From Hirudinaria manillensis (taxonomy: Eukaryota; Annelida; Clitellata; Hirudinida; Hirudinidae), in NCBI GenBank assembly GCA_034509925.1, contig CM067533.1:6728535-6792534 (forward strand): 64,000 bases of DNA. The letters run 5' to 3'. The notes under the pieces were generated by a model that made no database searches, was not told where the DNA came from, and worked only from the letters and a program-made list of their open reading frames with translations. Positions 29,154 to 40,900 of the stretch are shown one piece after another. How positions within the stretch are numbered: position 1 is the stretch's first letter; every line of letters starts with the position of its first letter. Both the position numbers and the translations under genes were made by a program.

Positions 29154-29528
29154 ATGCCTGAATGAATTAAAGTATCTGTTGATACCTCTCTAACATATCT
29201 TAAGACTGTCAGTTTTTCATAATTTCAAAATAACCACTTTTGTTAACTCTGCAGTAAGATTACTTTGTTTCCTGCAATGTTAGTCTTCCCAAGTCTTTAA
29301 AATCTCAGCAATATCGCTTTGATGTGTTTTTCTTGGTACTTATCGCTTGGTTTGGTTCAATTGAGTCGTTCAAATTACCGTGTAGTTTGGTAGTGGTTAT
29401 TGCAACTTTGCGAGATAGATTGATATCATCGTCAGGACTACTTTTGTTTTTAATCAAAATTTTTATTAGCCTTCGCAATTATGTTTGGTTTGAAATACAT
29501 TCAAGCTAAAACACTTGTTTCTATTCGG

Positions 29529-29534
29529 AATAAA
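29529..29534 (+). terminator. poly(A) signal AATAAA for REXO1
   Basis: AATAAA lies about 375 bases after the REXO1 stop codon, in the otherwise featureless stretch 29154-29970. Confidence 0.45.
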
Positions 29535-30121
29535 CATGTTCGTCGGTTCAGGTCTCGTGGCTTGCTTGTGTCATATAAAAATATTTATTGTCTATTGAAT
29601 GTAGATTGGTAACGATGGATGTCACCACTTGCAAAATTTCACAGATCTAGTTTTGAGAAGGCATTGAGCAGGAAGTCCAAAACCTAGTCGAACGCTGGCT
29701 GGATTAATTCTTCGAGTATAACGACCTTAACGTTATGAGATAGAAAATAATCCGCGTAAAATTCGGGCAAGTCGTAATAGCGCACTGAAAAATGAGAAGT
29801 ATTCAGTTATAACTTTTAACCGGGTAAAGTATTTGCAATATATTTGAATAAATGATCGGTAGAAAAAGCTGGTAAAATAAAACTGTAATTGTTAATGAAA
29901 TTCGATTCCGATTATGTTCCGACATATTAATTTTGACATTACTGCAGTCAGTTTATGGGTAAAACGATCAGGGTAAAACCGTACAAGTCTTTATTATGCA
30001 GAATTATCCGAGCCCCTCCCTCCTTGTTAAGATTGGCATAATTAGTCCCGTCCACAAATTCCTCACATCCCAAAGTTACAATTTACAACGAAAATAAAAT
30101 TTTTGCATGTTTTTTTTTTAT

Positions 30122-31188
30122 TTACACAGGATGATATGTCCGTAAGAGACATAACGTCCTCTCAAATAGTAGGTCCTTCGGGATTAGCCGGCGCCACAAG
30201 AACTCCGCCAGGCAGGATTCGACGTGCTCAGGACAAGTTCCTCTCATTGATTTGAACTTGTCCTTCGCACATCGCCATAAAATCGCCACCCTGTTTGTGT
30301 GCCCTCGGTTAGGGGCCACAAACGTGATGGAGTGATTTACGGTAGTTACCGCGTTCAGATTGGCGTACTCCCTCCATTGGTCGCTCCATATCGTAGTACC
30401 TGTCAATAGAAATGATTAAAAGTATTAATTATTAAACCCCATTAATTAGTAGAATAGATAAAATATTTACCCGGGAGAACGTGCTGCTGGATAATCGGCA
30501 AGAGCGTTGCCGCATCCCGGCGGATAACTTCAACCATGAAGGCTTCTTTGGTGTCCCGATCAATTCCACCAAAGACGCACCTCTGGTCTACTGGCCGGTT
30601 GTTCCTGGTCCTTTTGGGAGCTGAGAGTAAACTTTCACCGATTTGGACAACATGCCCCGGACCACCAATTCTTACTGGGTTATCTCTAACCCAGTAAACA
30701 CAGAGGTCTCGGAGCATATTGAACCAATTCGGCAGGGTATGCTCCGTGTCAAGGCCCAGGAACAAGCCCACGTCCTTCTGGCTTACACTCCCCGCTGACC
30801 AGTACAGAGTCATCTGCAAAACAAACCAAATGTTATCTTATAGCCATCCACTTATAATTGCTTATAATTATATACTTACCATGATACAGTCTTCCAACCC
30901 GAGGTTACTCTTCTGGAAGAAGCTCCCGTTCCGAATGGAACGGGTGTTGTGACATTTGCGACACTTCCACACAAATTTGTCGCCTACTTTTGCTCTCCCA
31001 CTGAGCTTCATGTCAATGTCAACACCCGTACATTGGCAGGAACGGCGACTGGCCAATATGCCGTGATCCATAGCCCACTGGATCGCCTGCATCTTGCCAG
31101 ATAAAACTATCCTCACAATATCATTCAGACAAATACCTTGCAAACTAGGATAAGCCATTGTACAAGAACTAGAAACATACTTCCCCAT
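30122..31188 (-). CDS. Merlin-type (ISXO2-like) transposase with two small introns
   Basis: Exons 31188-30880, 30813-30471 and 30399-30122 join to 309 aa with phase-consistent GT-AG introns of 66 and 71 nt. The N-terminus has a zinc-ribbon-like CQC / CRKCHNTRS-RNGSFF. The core shows WVRDNP, VFGGIDRDT, ATLLPIIQQHVLPG, IWSDQWREY, VNHS-FV and GHTN, which are hallmarks of the ISXO2-like DDE domain. The second catalytic D (SDQW) is present. Where the family has D in the V-I-DES motif this copy has G (VQIGES, codon GGT 30637-30639), and where it has E in the TN-IE-LW motif this copy has A (TNRVAILW, codon GCG 30284-30286). The frame is fully open, so the copy is either recently inactivated by two changes or kept for another role. 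The longer frame to 31221 begins at TTG, so the first ATG at 31188 is used. Confidence 0.8.
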
Positions 31189-31196
31189 TTCCCAAT

Positions 31197-31777
31197 CCCT
31201 ATTTATATTGGAAATTTCCAATTAACCAACCATTGGAGCGCTCACAGTCATCCAATTTCTCCATCAATTTCCAATTAACCAACCATTGGAGCGCTCACAG
31301 TCATCCAATTTCTCCATCAATTTCCAATAAACCAACCATCGGAGCGCCACAGGACTCTCCAGGGATCAATATATTATACCTGATATATTATACCTCGCTA
31401 CACCTTGTTATAGGCGGGACTAATTCTTAACAAGGGGGGAGGGGCTTAGCTCATTAAATGTAGAAGGGGGCATCTCGACGGTTTTACCCCTATTTATATT
31501 GGAAATTTTGCCGCTGAGTTCTTTGGCCGTTAACACGGTTTAAGTAAGATCAAAAAATGGCTCTTATCAGCTCAAAGTTGCCAGTCATCCAATTTCTCCA
31601 TCAATTTCCAATTAACCAACCATTGGAGCGCCACAGGACTCTCCAGGGATCAAATCATCGCTGATATATTATACCTCGCTATACCTTGTTATAGGCGGGA
31701 CTAATTATGCAATTCTTAACTAGGGGGGAGGGGCTTAGTTCATTAAATGTAGAAGGGGGCATCTCGACGGTTTCACC
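31197..31777. repeat. tandem duplication of the Merlin right end, with nested 50-60 bp repeats
   Basis: Unit 1 (about 31197-31486) and unit 2 (about 31487-31777) both start CCCTATTTATATTGGAAATTT and end in the inverted terminal sequence. Inside unit 1 a shorter block with TTCCAATTAACCAACCATTGG and GGAGCGCTCACAGTCATCC is repeated two to three times. Unit 2 carries one copy and a different central segment. Confidence 0.8.
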
Positions 31778-31934
31778 ATTAGTAATACTAATAATTATTT
31801 TATAAAAAAATTGTAAATAAGTAAATAACCGATCAGTTGAAAAAGCTGTAACTTACGGCAGAAGGCTCTTTAGTATGAGATTATTTGTGGTTTCGAAGGT
31901 ATGACTAAAAGCATCTGCTTTGATTTACTTGAGA

Positions 31935-34900
31935 ATGGATACCGTACCTCGCTTGTTTGCGCTGATAATATTTCTCATCGGAAACTTTAATGCCGTTTTA
32001 ACGAGTTTTAATTTGTATTTGAATTTATCGGAAATAAACAGAATTTTAGGTAAGTTCCTGCTCTTGGGCTTTTTAATGGTTCTTTCACTTGTTGACAGGA
32101 ACTGTTGAAATTTGTGTAAATAGATAATATTTGTTGTTTGAAATTGTTTATGGTTCTCTCATCATAAACAATCGTTGAAAGGTTTGCAAGGAGATTTATA
32201 TTACGTGAGAGATGGTGTACCCAATTCATTTGCTCTTCGTTTTTCACTGCCTGTACCTGCTGATATAAATGATATCTTTTTTGATTGGCAAAGTCTCAAG
32301 AATCCTCAAGATCCTGGAGTATGTAAAATTACATTGATGCTTATTTAATTCCACTAAATTAATGCAAATTTATTATTATTATTTTATTGTTAAATACAGC
32401 TCCAATACAGCATTGGATTCGCAGTCTCAAACCCATCAGCTATGAATTTGCCAACAACTAATCTGAAAGAAGTTGGTGAAATACCAACAGTAAAATCTGG
32501 TATCTGTTTGCTATAATTACCTGATTAATAAGCAATAATACAAATCATTCATAAATATCTTATTGTGCTTAGATTGTAAAGATATTGTAGATTGCAGCTT
32601 GTATGCTTTGACATAGATTCCTATTTTTTAAATTCCACAGTCTTCAGGGTTACTCTGCAATGCTCAACACAGACTCATTTAGAAGTGAATGTTTCGATAT
32701 TCATCAACGTCACTTTTCCTTCTGCACACAACCACACTTTCCTGGAAATCAAGTGCACAAAAATGTGCAGGCATTACAGAGGCACGTCATGTTGTTGTTG
32801 TTTTTATATTGCTGATAGCTCATTGTTTTTAATCCAATTTACTCAGTGCAGTCTAATTATTTTTTACTGCATTTCAGTGCAAGACTTTACAGTTTAATTA
32901 CATTTTTTTATAATTTTATTTTCCATATATATTGAATTAAATTACTTGTAGAGCATTTCTTACAAATTTCTTAAGAATGTATTCAAGATTAGCTTATTTA
33001 TGATGTTATTTAGGTTGCCTGTTTTTATCTGTCATCAGTTCTGATGCTAAAAGCTTTTGGATTTTTTTACTTAGTTTTGGTTTTCTCTGCTTTAAGCTTG
33101 TGAATTAAAAGTCAGAAAATATTTTAAAATATTTTATTTAAATTGAAATATTTATTTAAAAATTGAAATTTAAGATTTATTGGGCATCAGAGAGGAGGAG
33201 CATATCGAGAGCATCGTCAGGAGGAATTCGTCGTACTATGGAGGTGAATTATGTTTTATTTTCAAATTAAATATTCACTTTTAATGAATTGATTTGTCAC
33301 ATTTTGATTTTTTATCCATTATTTTTCACTTATTACTTGCTTATTTTATGCATTAAAAATTAATTTTCATTAATTAATTAATTAAATCCGTTTCTATTCT
33401 GTATTTTATTCTGATGAACAAATCAGCCACGTTTGGAACTTAAAAGCTTAAAAGTAAATTCATAACAACTGACTTTAAATAGTTCCAGAGACTTCAAGTC
33501 AGTACTTTTACATTGGCGTCGGATCAGTTTGCGGCTTCATAGTCATCCTTGCTCTTGTTGTTGCTGCCTGTTACATGAGGGTCAAGAGGTTAACCTATGA
33601 CAAGCAGAGGTTAGAACTATGTTTTGTTATGCAATTTAAAAGTTATTTAATTAATTATGTTAATTAATTATGTTATGTTATGTGAAAGGTGTGATCGTGG
33701 TTGAATAAGTTTTGGGATGATTTTAATTCCTGCAGAAAATTTGGAACTCACTGGTTTGGAGTATTTATAATGCTATCATCAGCATATTCAACATGAGCAT
33801 CATCTTCATTACAATCATTGTCATCATCATTGATATTTTTATTCATTTTGAAAATGTTTTACTCAGTTTAGCTAAACAAATTGGTACTATGTTATGCCCC
33901 CTAGTTGGGGCATTGTTTCAAGTGCAATTTCATGCAAATAAGTGCAAATAAAATTAAATTTCTTAAACTTTGTTAAACTATAATTAATTCCATAAAATGT
34001 CTCTTTAAAGTGATTTCGTAAAACAAACATTTTCTCTTTCAATTGATTTCAGTGGCATGAATAGCACCATGAACAGCATGTCCTTCAGCGAACATGGCTA
34101 CTTGAAGGTTGACACCATCAGCTCATCAGTCGGTCAGTTTTCCAAGCAAGATGTAGTGATGATAATGATGGTGATGATGACGACGACGATGATGCTCATG
34201 GTGCTTGTATTGGAACAGAAAACAACAAGGTGATGAGAACTCCCGAGAAGCACGAGGGACCACCCGGGGTGATGGTCAGTTATGGAGACCTGAGGTTGGC
34301 AGACGCCAAGACGACCCTTTTGGAGGTTGGAATCGAAGCCAGCAGTGTTTCCATCCAGGATCTGATCATGGAAGGTTGGAAATTAATTATTTCGTTAACA
34401 TTTTTGAATATTCATATCTTAAAATTACTTAAAATTATTTCATTAACATATTTTAATATTCATTATAAAATTACTTTAAAATGGTTTAAAATAGGAAGTT
34501 TTTGTTTTGTAATTTCGACATGCAGTGGATGTGTTGTAAAAGTAAACTTTGGTTCAAGTATGGTACTTATGGTACTTCACTGTTTATGGGTCTTCAAAGA
34601 AAAAAAAAAGGGTGCTTGTGATAAGGATGGATTTGAACACATGATTGCATGCACTGCCTAATGTTCAGTCAATCATCAGTTCACAAAGGAAAACACTTGA
34701 ATGTTATTTTTACACATTGATTGATGGCGCCTGATTGGTGATTGATAATGATTGGTTAACAATTGGTTCAACTTTTTGTTATGCCAGGTACTTATGGAAG
34801 AATCTTCATTGGACAGTTGATTGGATCTTGTGAGATCGTCGAGAGGGGTGATGTTGATAAGAAAGTTCTCATCAAAACAATTTCAGGTATTGACTTTTAA

Positions 34901-37900
34901 ATACGTCATTCAAGTTTGTTAATCAATTTACAAGAAGTTCAAATGGTTGGTCATCAGTTTATAGTTGTTTATTTATTTCATTGGCTCCTGATAAATCTTT
35001 ATTGTAATTATAATTCAATTAATAGAATTAAAAATAATTTTTAAAAAATAGTTGAATAGATTTTTTTCGTAAGTTTTATTTTCTGTCGACCGAATAAATT
35101 TAAAATGACTAACGAAGCAAGTAACGAAGCAGTCGATAAAATCAGGCGACGCAAGCAAGGAACAAATCGACGACTTCCTGAGGTCCGGTTGTCTGATGAA
35201 GGATCTGCCGTCAGAGAACCTTTCCAGTTTGGTTGCTGCTTGCATCCAGGATGACTGCAGACCTATGTTGTTGTACTCATATACTGATGACACCAACCTT
35301 AAGAAGTACATCATCAACAACAAGGCCGTTTCTTCCAGTCACAACTACCAGGTATTTCGATCGCTCACCTTCTTAACCGATCGTTTAATAATATTAATTA
35401 TTATTTCCGATCGTTTGGTTACTTTGGTCGGTGATGCTTCTAGACTTTATTTGTTTGTTTATTTTTGTGGTTAACTTTCTTGGGTTTTCTTGGATTTCAA
35501 ATTTGTTGCAACAATTGGCATAATAATAATAAAAAATAATAATATTAACAATTAATACAATATTAATATTAACTAACCCCAATTGTTTACGTTCTTGGCG
35601 TTGCATTACCGCTCTGCTAGAGCCGACGATAAACGGCTAATTTCTTGCAGTAATTAGTAGGAATCATACTATTTTAGGTTTCTATTTTTTCATTCGGGTC
35701 ATGCCTAGGCTAAGGGGTCAAAAATCACCCGTTTGCGTTGCAACGGAAATAGCGGACATATTGGGGCTAAAGCTTTGTCATAGCTGCATGGAATGCAACG
35801 ATAGTGCGTTAAAATCCTTGGAAGATTTGATAAATAAAGAGAGCCAGGAGATGCATCTTGAAGTTTTACTGAAGGATGTCGAAGTCATTAAAAAGACAAT
35901 AGCGAAAAACGAGAATATCATGGAAGCTATTGAGGAACAAAACAAGCGAATCGACTCCCTCAGAGCTAGAATGGAAGAAATTTCTACAAGTTCTTCTCAA
36001 AAGCTTGAAGAAAGCCACCAGGATAGCAAGGCTTGGTCCAGTTTATTTGGACATAAGGTGGAAACTCTGGTTACAAAAGTGGGGGAGACCAATTCAACAA
36101 TTGCAGTAAATAACGACAGGCAGCTGAGGAGAAATAACCTGGTTCTGTTTAATCTGAATGAGAATGAGGCCAATTCAAAAGCTAAAGACAAGGAAGAAGT
36201 GCTGAGGATCATCAAGGAGATTACAGACAACAGCATGGACAAAGAAATTAGGGATTGCTTTAGATTAGGCAAGAGAGGAGAAGCTACAAAACCAAGACCA
36301 CTGTTGATTAAATTAGATAATCTCTTCAGCAGAAATTTGATCCTGGATTCTGCATTTAAATTAAGAAAAAGTGAATCTTTCAAGAAAGTCATAATATCTC
36401 ATGATCTGTCCAAAGGTGACAGGGACGAGAGAAATAAATTACTGGAAGAAAAGAAAAAAGAAATCACAGCTAGAGACGATGTTTCCAAATGGAATTTTGT
36501 TGTTAGAGGTCAGCCTGGAGAATTTCATGTGGTTGCATATAGGAAGCAAAATTTTTAGATGTGAAAGGTTCAAAAAGAAACAAAACAGTCAAGGATATCT
36601 CAGTATTTTATAGCAATGTTGACTCCCTGCCCAATAAATTTTCTGAACTCAAGGTTTATGTAAATACGTTGGAAGTGGTTCCAGAATTGATAATCTTGAC
36701 CGAGATCAATCCAAAAAATTTCAAGTATTCTTGTCAATTGTCAGAGTTCCAGTTGACGGGTTATCAAATGGCTTCGTCGGGTTTTGCAGCAAAGGGTAAA
36801 AGAGGTATACTGCTTTATTATAAAGAAAGTTTGTCTATGTCTGAAGTTAGTTTTGACTCTGCATTTGAGGAATTTTTGTGCTTGAAGTTGTTTATCTCCG
36901 GTTCCATTGTAAATATCCTGGTTGTGTACAGAAGTCCTAACTGTGCATTGAAAAATAATGACAATTTTATTTTGCTGATTAAGGATTTCTTTCTGCAAAA
37001 GGGAGATCATCTGTTGATGGGTGATTTCAATTTGCCGCAAATCAACTGGATTAATTACTCATGCGCCGGGAGTGAAGATAGCATCGAGAGCATATTTTTG
37101 GAATTCATTAGGGACAAACATTTGATACAACACGTGATTGAACCTACAAGAAGAAGAATAAAAGAGACTCCTCATATCTTAGATTTAGTTATAACAGATA
37201 AAGAACTGATATATGACGTAAGACACAGACCTCCCCTAGGAAACAGTGATCATGATGTTATAACATTCGGGACTTTTATCAAGCATGCAACCGCAGAAGA
37301 TGTCCGAAAAAAATTTTGTTTTGAACTAGGCAATTACGAAGAAATGAAATCATCTTTGAGGGAGATTTTCGAGAGGCTGCCGACGTCGGAGGATTCATTG
37401 GTCACAGATTGGTGTTTCTTTCGAGATTCATTGGTGTCGTCAGCTCAGCAATATGTGCCCTTGAAAACAGAAAGAAAAAAGTTCAGATTTAAAATGACAG
37501 AGGAGCTGAAAAACTTGATCAAGAAGAAACATCAGCTATGGAGAAAGTTATACAGACATGGAGAAGATGTTAAAACTGATTTTAACCAGGTGAGAGAAAA
37601 GGTGAGGGTACTCTCTAGGAACTTGATTGTTGAAAGTCAGAATCGCATCGCAATGGAGTGCAGAAAAAATCCCAAATTATTCTGGAGTTATGTTAATAAG
37701 AGAACATCAAGTAGAAGCAAAATTGCCACTCTGGTTGAAGATGGTAGAGAGATCACTGGAGACAAGGAAAAAGCAGATTTATTTGCAAAGTTTTTTTCTT
37801 CGGTGTACGAGTCTGAGGAACAGCATCAAATAAATGAAGTTTTCCAACCAAAAGTTCCAGCAGAGGGAATGGCCAAGCTTAAAGTTGATACTTTTATGGT

Positions 37901-40900
37901 AGCAAAAAAGTTAAGCCACTTGAACATATACAAATCAGCAGGCCCTGACGGTGTTCATACCAGAATTTTGAGGGAAACTAGATATGAGATTGCAGAATAT
38001 TTGTGTAAAATCTTTGGGGGGTCTCTGGATACTGCCACAGTTTTTGAAGACTGGAAGATCAGTAACATAGTCCCCCTACACAAGAAGGGGTACAAAAATG
38101 ATGTAAGAAATTACAGACCAATCGCCTTGACCTCAATTTGTTGTAAAATTCTAGAGTCCCTCATCAAGGATCACTTAATGGATTACTTTCTGAGTAATGG
38201 GTTGTTCTGTCCGGGCCAGTTTGGTTTCATTCCGGGCCGATCAACTACATTGCAGTTACTAAGATTTTTGGATGTTGTTACTGAAGCTGTTGATAAGGGC
38301 ACTGAAATAGATGTAGTGTACACTGATTTGGAGAAGGCCTTTGACAAAATATCACATTGCAAGTTGTTGTTCAAATTGGAAAGATATGGAGTTCACCCGG
38401 CTTTGATTCAGTGGATTAAAAATTATTTAACACAGAGATCATTTAGGGTTGTGGTGAATGGAGCTTCCTCTGAACTATACCCAGTTACCAGTGGTGTGCC
38501 GCAGGGCAGTGTCCTGGGGCCAGTTCTCTTTATCATTTACATTAATGACATATACAATGTCTGTAGCAACATCTTTTTGTTTGCAGACGATGCTAAAATT
38601 TATAAAATGCTGGGACCAGGAGACAGTTATCTATTGCAAAATGATATAAGCAGGGTCATCAATTGGTATAATGTGTGGGGCATGAAAGTCAACTGGGATA
38701 AATGCTGCTGTATGAAATTTGGAACTCACCAGGCAGATTACGAGTACACAGTAACAGACACAGAGGGAACTCTTCACTTGATACCCAAGGTAGACAAAAT
38801 ATCAGATCTTGGAATCATCTTGGACTCGAAACTGGGATTTAAGGAGCATATTTTGCAGAGAGTCAGTAGGGCTAACCAGATGTTGGGAGTCATTTATAGA
38901 AACTTCAAGCATCTGTCAGAAGATGCTTTGGTTTCAGTATACAAGGCCCTAGTGAGATCACATCTGGAATATGCTGTGCAGGTATGGAATCCATACAGAA
39001 AGGGCCTGGTGGATACTTTAGAAAGTGTGCAGCATAGATTCACCCATATGTGCAAATCATGCAAAGACTTAGAATATATTGATAGATTAAAAATTTTGAA
39101 ACTGCCCTCCCTGGTGTACAGACGAAAAAGGGCTGATTTGATATTGATGTTCAATATCATCAGAGGAACTGCACCAGAATTCCTATGCCCTAGGCTTATG
39201 TTTTGCCCAGAGGAGAGAACGAGGGGCCATGATTGGAAACTATCAACAAACATTGCTCACAGGGATTTGAGGAAGTTTTTTTTCAGCAATAGAGTTGTCC
39301 AAGAGTGGAATGATCTTCCTCGGTCGGTTGTCGGTGCTCCAAACCTGGACATCTTCAAAATGTTATTGGATGATTTTTTTGGGGATTGTAAATATTTGAT
39401 GTGACTGGTTGTTTTATTGTTTGTTTGATATGTAGAGGGTTTTGCTTTTTGTTTACTTAAGTAATTTGTGTTAGGCGAGGGGTTCGCCCGTGCCTTTATG
39501 TGATAATAAAATAATAATAATAATAATAATAATAATGCATGTTTATATATTTACATTTTTAATGAAGTGTTTGAATCTATGAAAGTGAAAATGTCGACCT
39601 ACTTCTGAACCTCAAATAATCCGATGGTGGTCTGTTGAAGCAGTGAAATTAATAAATTATTTATTTAATTGATTGTTGAATTAATTGTCCTTATAATTAT
39701 TAATTATTACCCTTATTAATTGTTATATCAATTATCCTTCAGGGCGTCACGAGAGAACAGCTGATCTACGCTGCCATACAAATTGCACACGGAGTTCATT
39801 ACATGCACAAGAAGCACATCGTACACAGGGATCTTGGAACCAGGAATTGCATGTTGGTGTTGCAATTTATGAGTTTCAATTGAATTTTAGAATTTATTGA
39901 ATTCTATTAAGTTGTTGATTATATAAATAATCTTTTTATTTGTTGTTGATACTGATCATCTCTTTCCTGTTTGTCAAGATAATAACACAAATTAATAAGA
40001 ATTACCGAAAGGTAATAATAAATAGTTGATAATAATAGGTATAATATATAAAAATAGGTAATAATAAATATCAACTATTTATTATCAATTATAGAGATTT
40101 ATTATCGATTAAAAATTGCAGAATAAACAGCCAACTCCTCGTCAAGGTCACGGATTCGGCTCTCTCGGCCGACCTGTTTCCGAGCGATTACGATAGGCTG
40201 GAAACTGCAGAACTTCGACCAATCAGGTGGCTCGCTCCAGAGGTCATCGACAACGACACCTACTCGCCATCTGGTGATACCGTGAGTGAAAATCACCTCG
40301 TTGGCTTTATGAATTATCCGTGGAATTCGTGAGAATATTCAATTTATGGAAGCAGGGAAATAATGTTAATTCGGGTTTTCATAGTTTTAAGTTTACGAAA
40401 CAATGAGATACAAAAATGGAAGCATCTAAATATACAAATCTTGATTAATCTAGAAACAAAAATAAATATTTTGTTAAATTAATGTTTTGTTAATAATTAA
40501 TCCATCACTTAACTAATTTTGAGCATTCATGCCTTTGTCTTTCTATCAGTGGTCATTCGGAGTGACTCTGTGGGAGTTGATGACCTTGTGCCAACTGCCC
40601 TACGAAGGGGTCACCTCTGCCAACATCGTGACCTTCCTCAGGGACGGCTACAGACTCTCTCAGCCAAGCGACTGCCCCAATGAAGTGTTAGTCCTGATGA
40701 AATCTTGCAAATTACTTGCAAATTACTCGATAGTAAATTAATAACTTAAAAAAAATCTTTTTCTTTACAAAGTCGTTAGTTTTAAGTTTAAAACTTTATT
40801 TTTACAAACCTTGTTGGCTTTTTTAGTTCCCTGACATCATAAAACGAAATATACAATTTAACGAAACTTTCTGTGAAACAACTTGATATGCAATGGCCTC

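Larger units (their letters stand above)
29971..31777 (-). mobile_element. Merlin/ISXO2-class DNA transposon with a duplicated right end
   Basis: A transposase gene of the ISXO2/Merlin type is flanked by long imperfect inverted ends. The left end (from 29971) reads GGGTAAAACCGT, then CCCCTCC-CTTGTTAAG and GCATAATTAGTCCCG. The right end read on the minus strand repeats this order twice, ending at about 31490 and about 31777. The outer copy contains the GCATAATTAGTCCCG block like the left end, so it is probably the true end. I could not define a target-site duplication. The element sits between REXO1 and RYK. Confidence 0.75.
35580..39533 (+). mobile_element. full-length non-LTR retrotransposon (CR1/L2/Jockey-like) inside RYK intron
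   Basis: Two open reading frames (35701-36558 and 36543-39404), a short 3' UTR and a terminal AAT/TAA repeat tail (about 39508-39533) define a LINE. The GVPQGSVLGP reverse-transcriptase style, an apurinic-type endonuclease and a C-terminal domain ending FFS-RVV-EWNDLP fit the CR1/L2/Jockey superfamily. There is no RNase H. The 5' boundary and target-site duplication are not resolved. The element is in the same orientation as RYK and lies between two kinase-domain exons. Lack of frame damage indicates a young copy. Confidence 0.85.

Noticed and set aside
31189..31221. Longer N-terminus of the Merlin transposase
   Set aside because: It would start at TTG and runs into the repeated terminal sequence. 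The first ATG is 31188.
32782..32787. GC donor (AG|GCACGT) for the RYK exon ending near 32781
   Set aside because: Not excluded, but a GT donor at 32786 with acceptor at 33190 also keeps the frame and was preferred.
36559..36564. ATG directly after the ORF1 stop as a reinitiation start for ORF2
   Set aside because: It is not in the ORF2 frame and is followed immediately by TGA.
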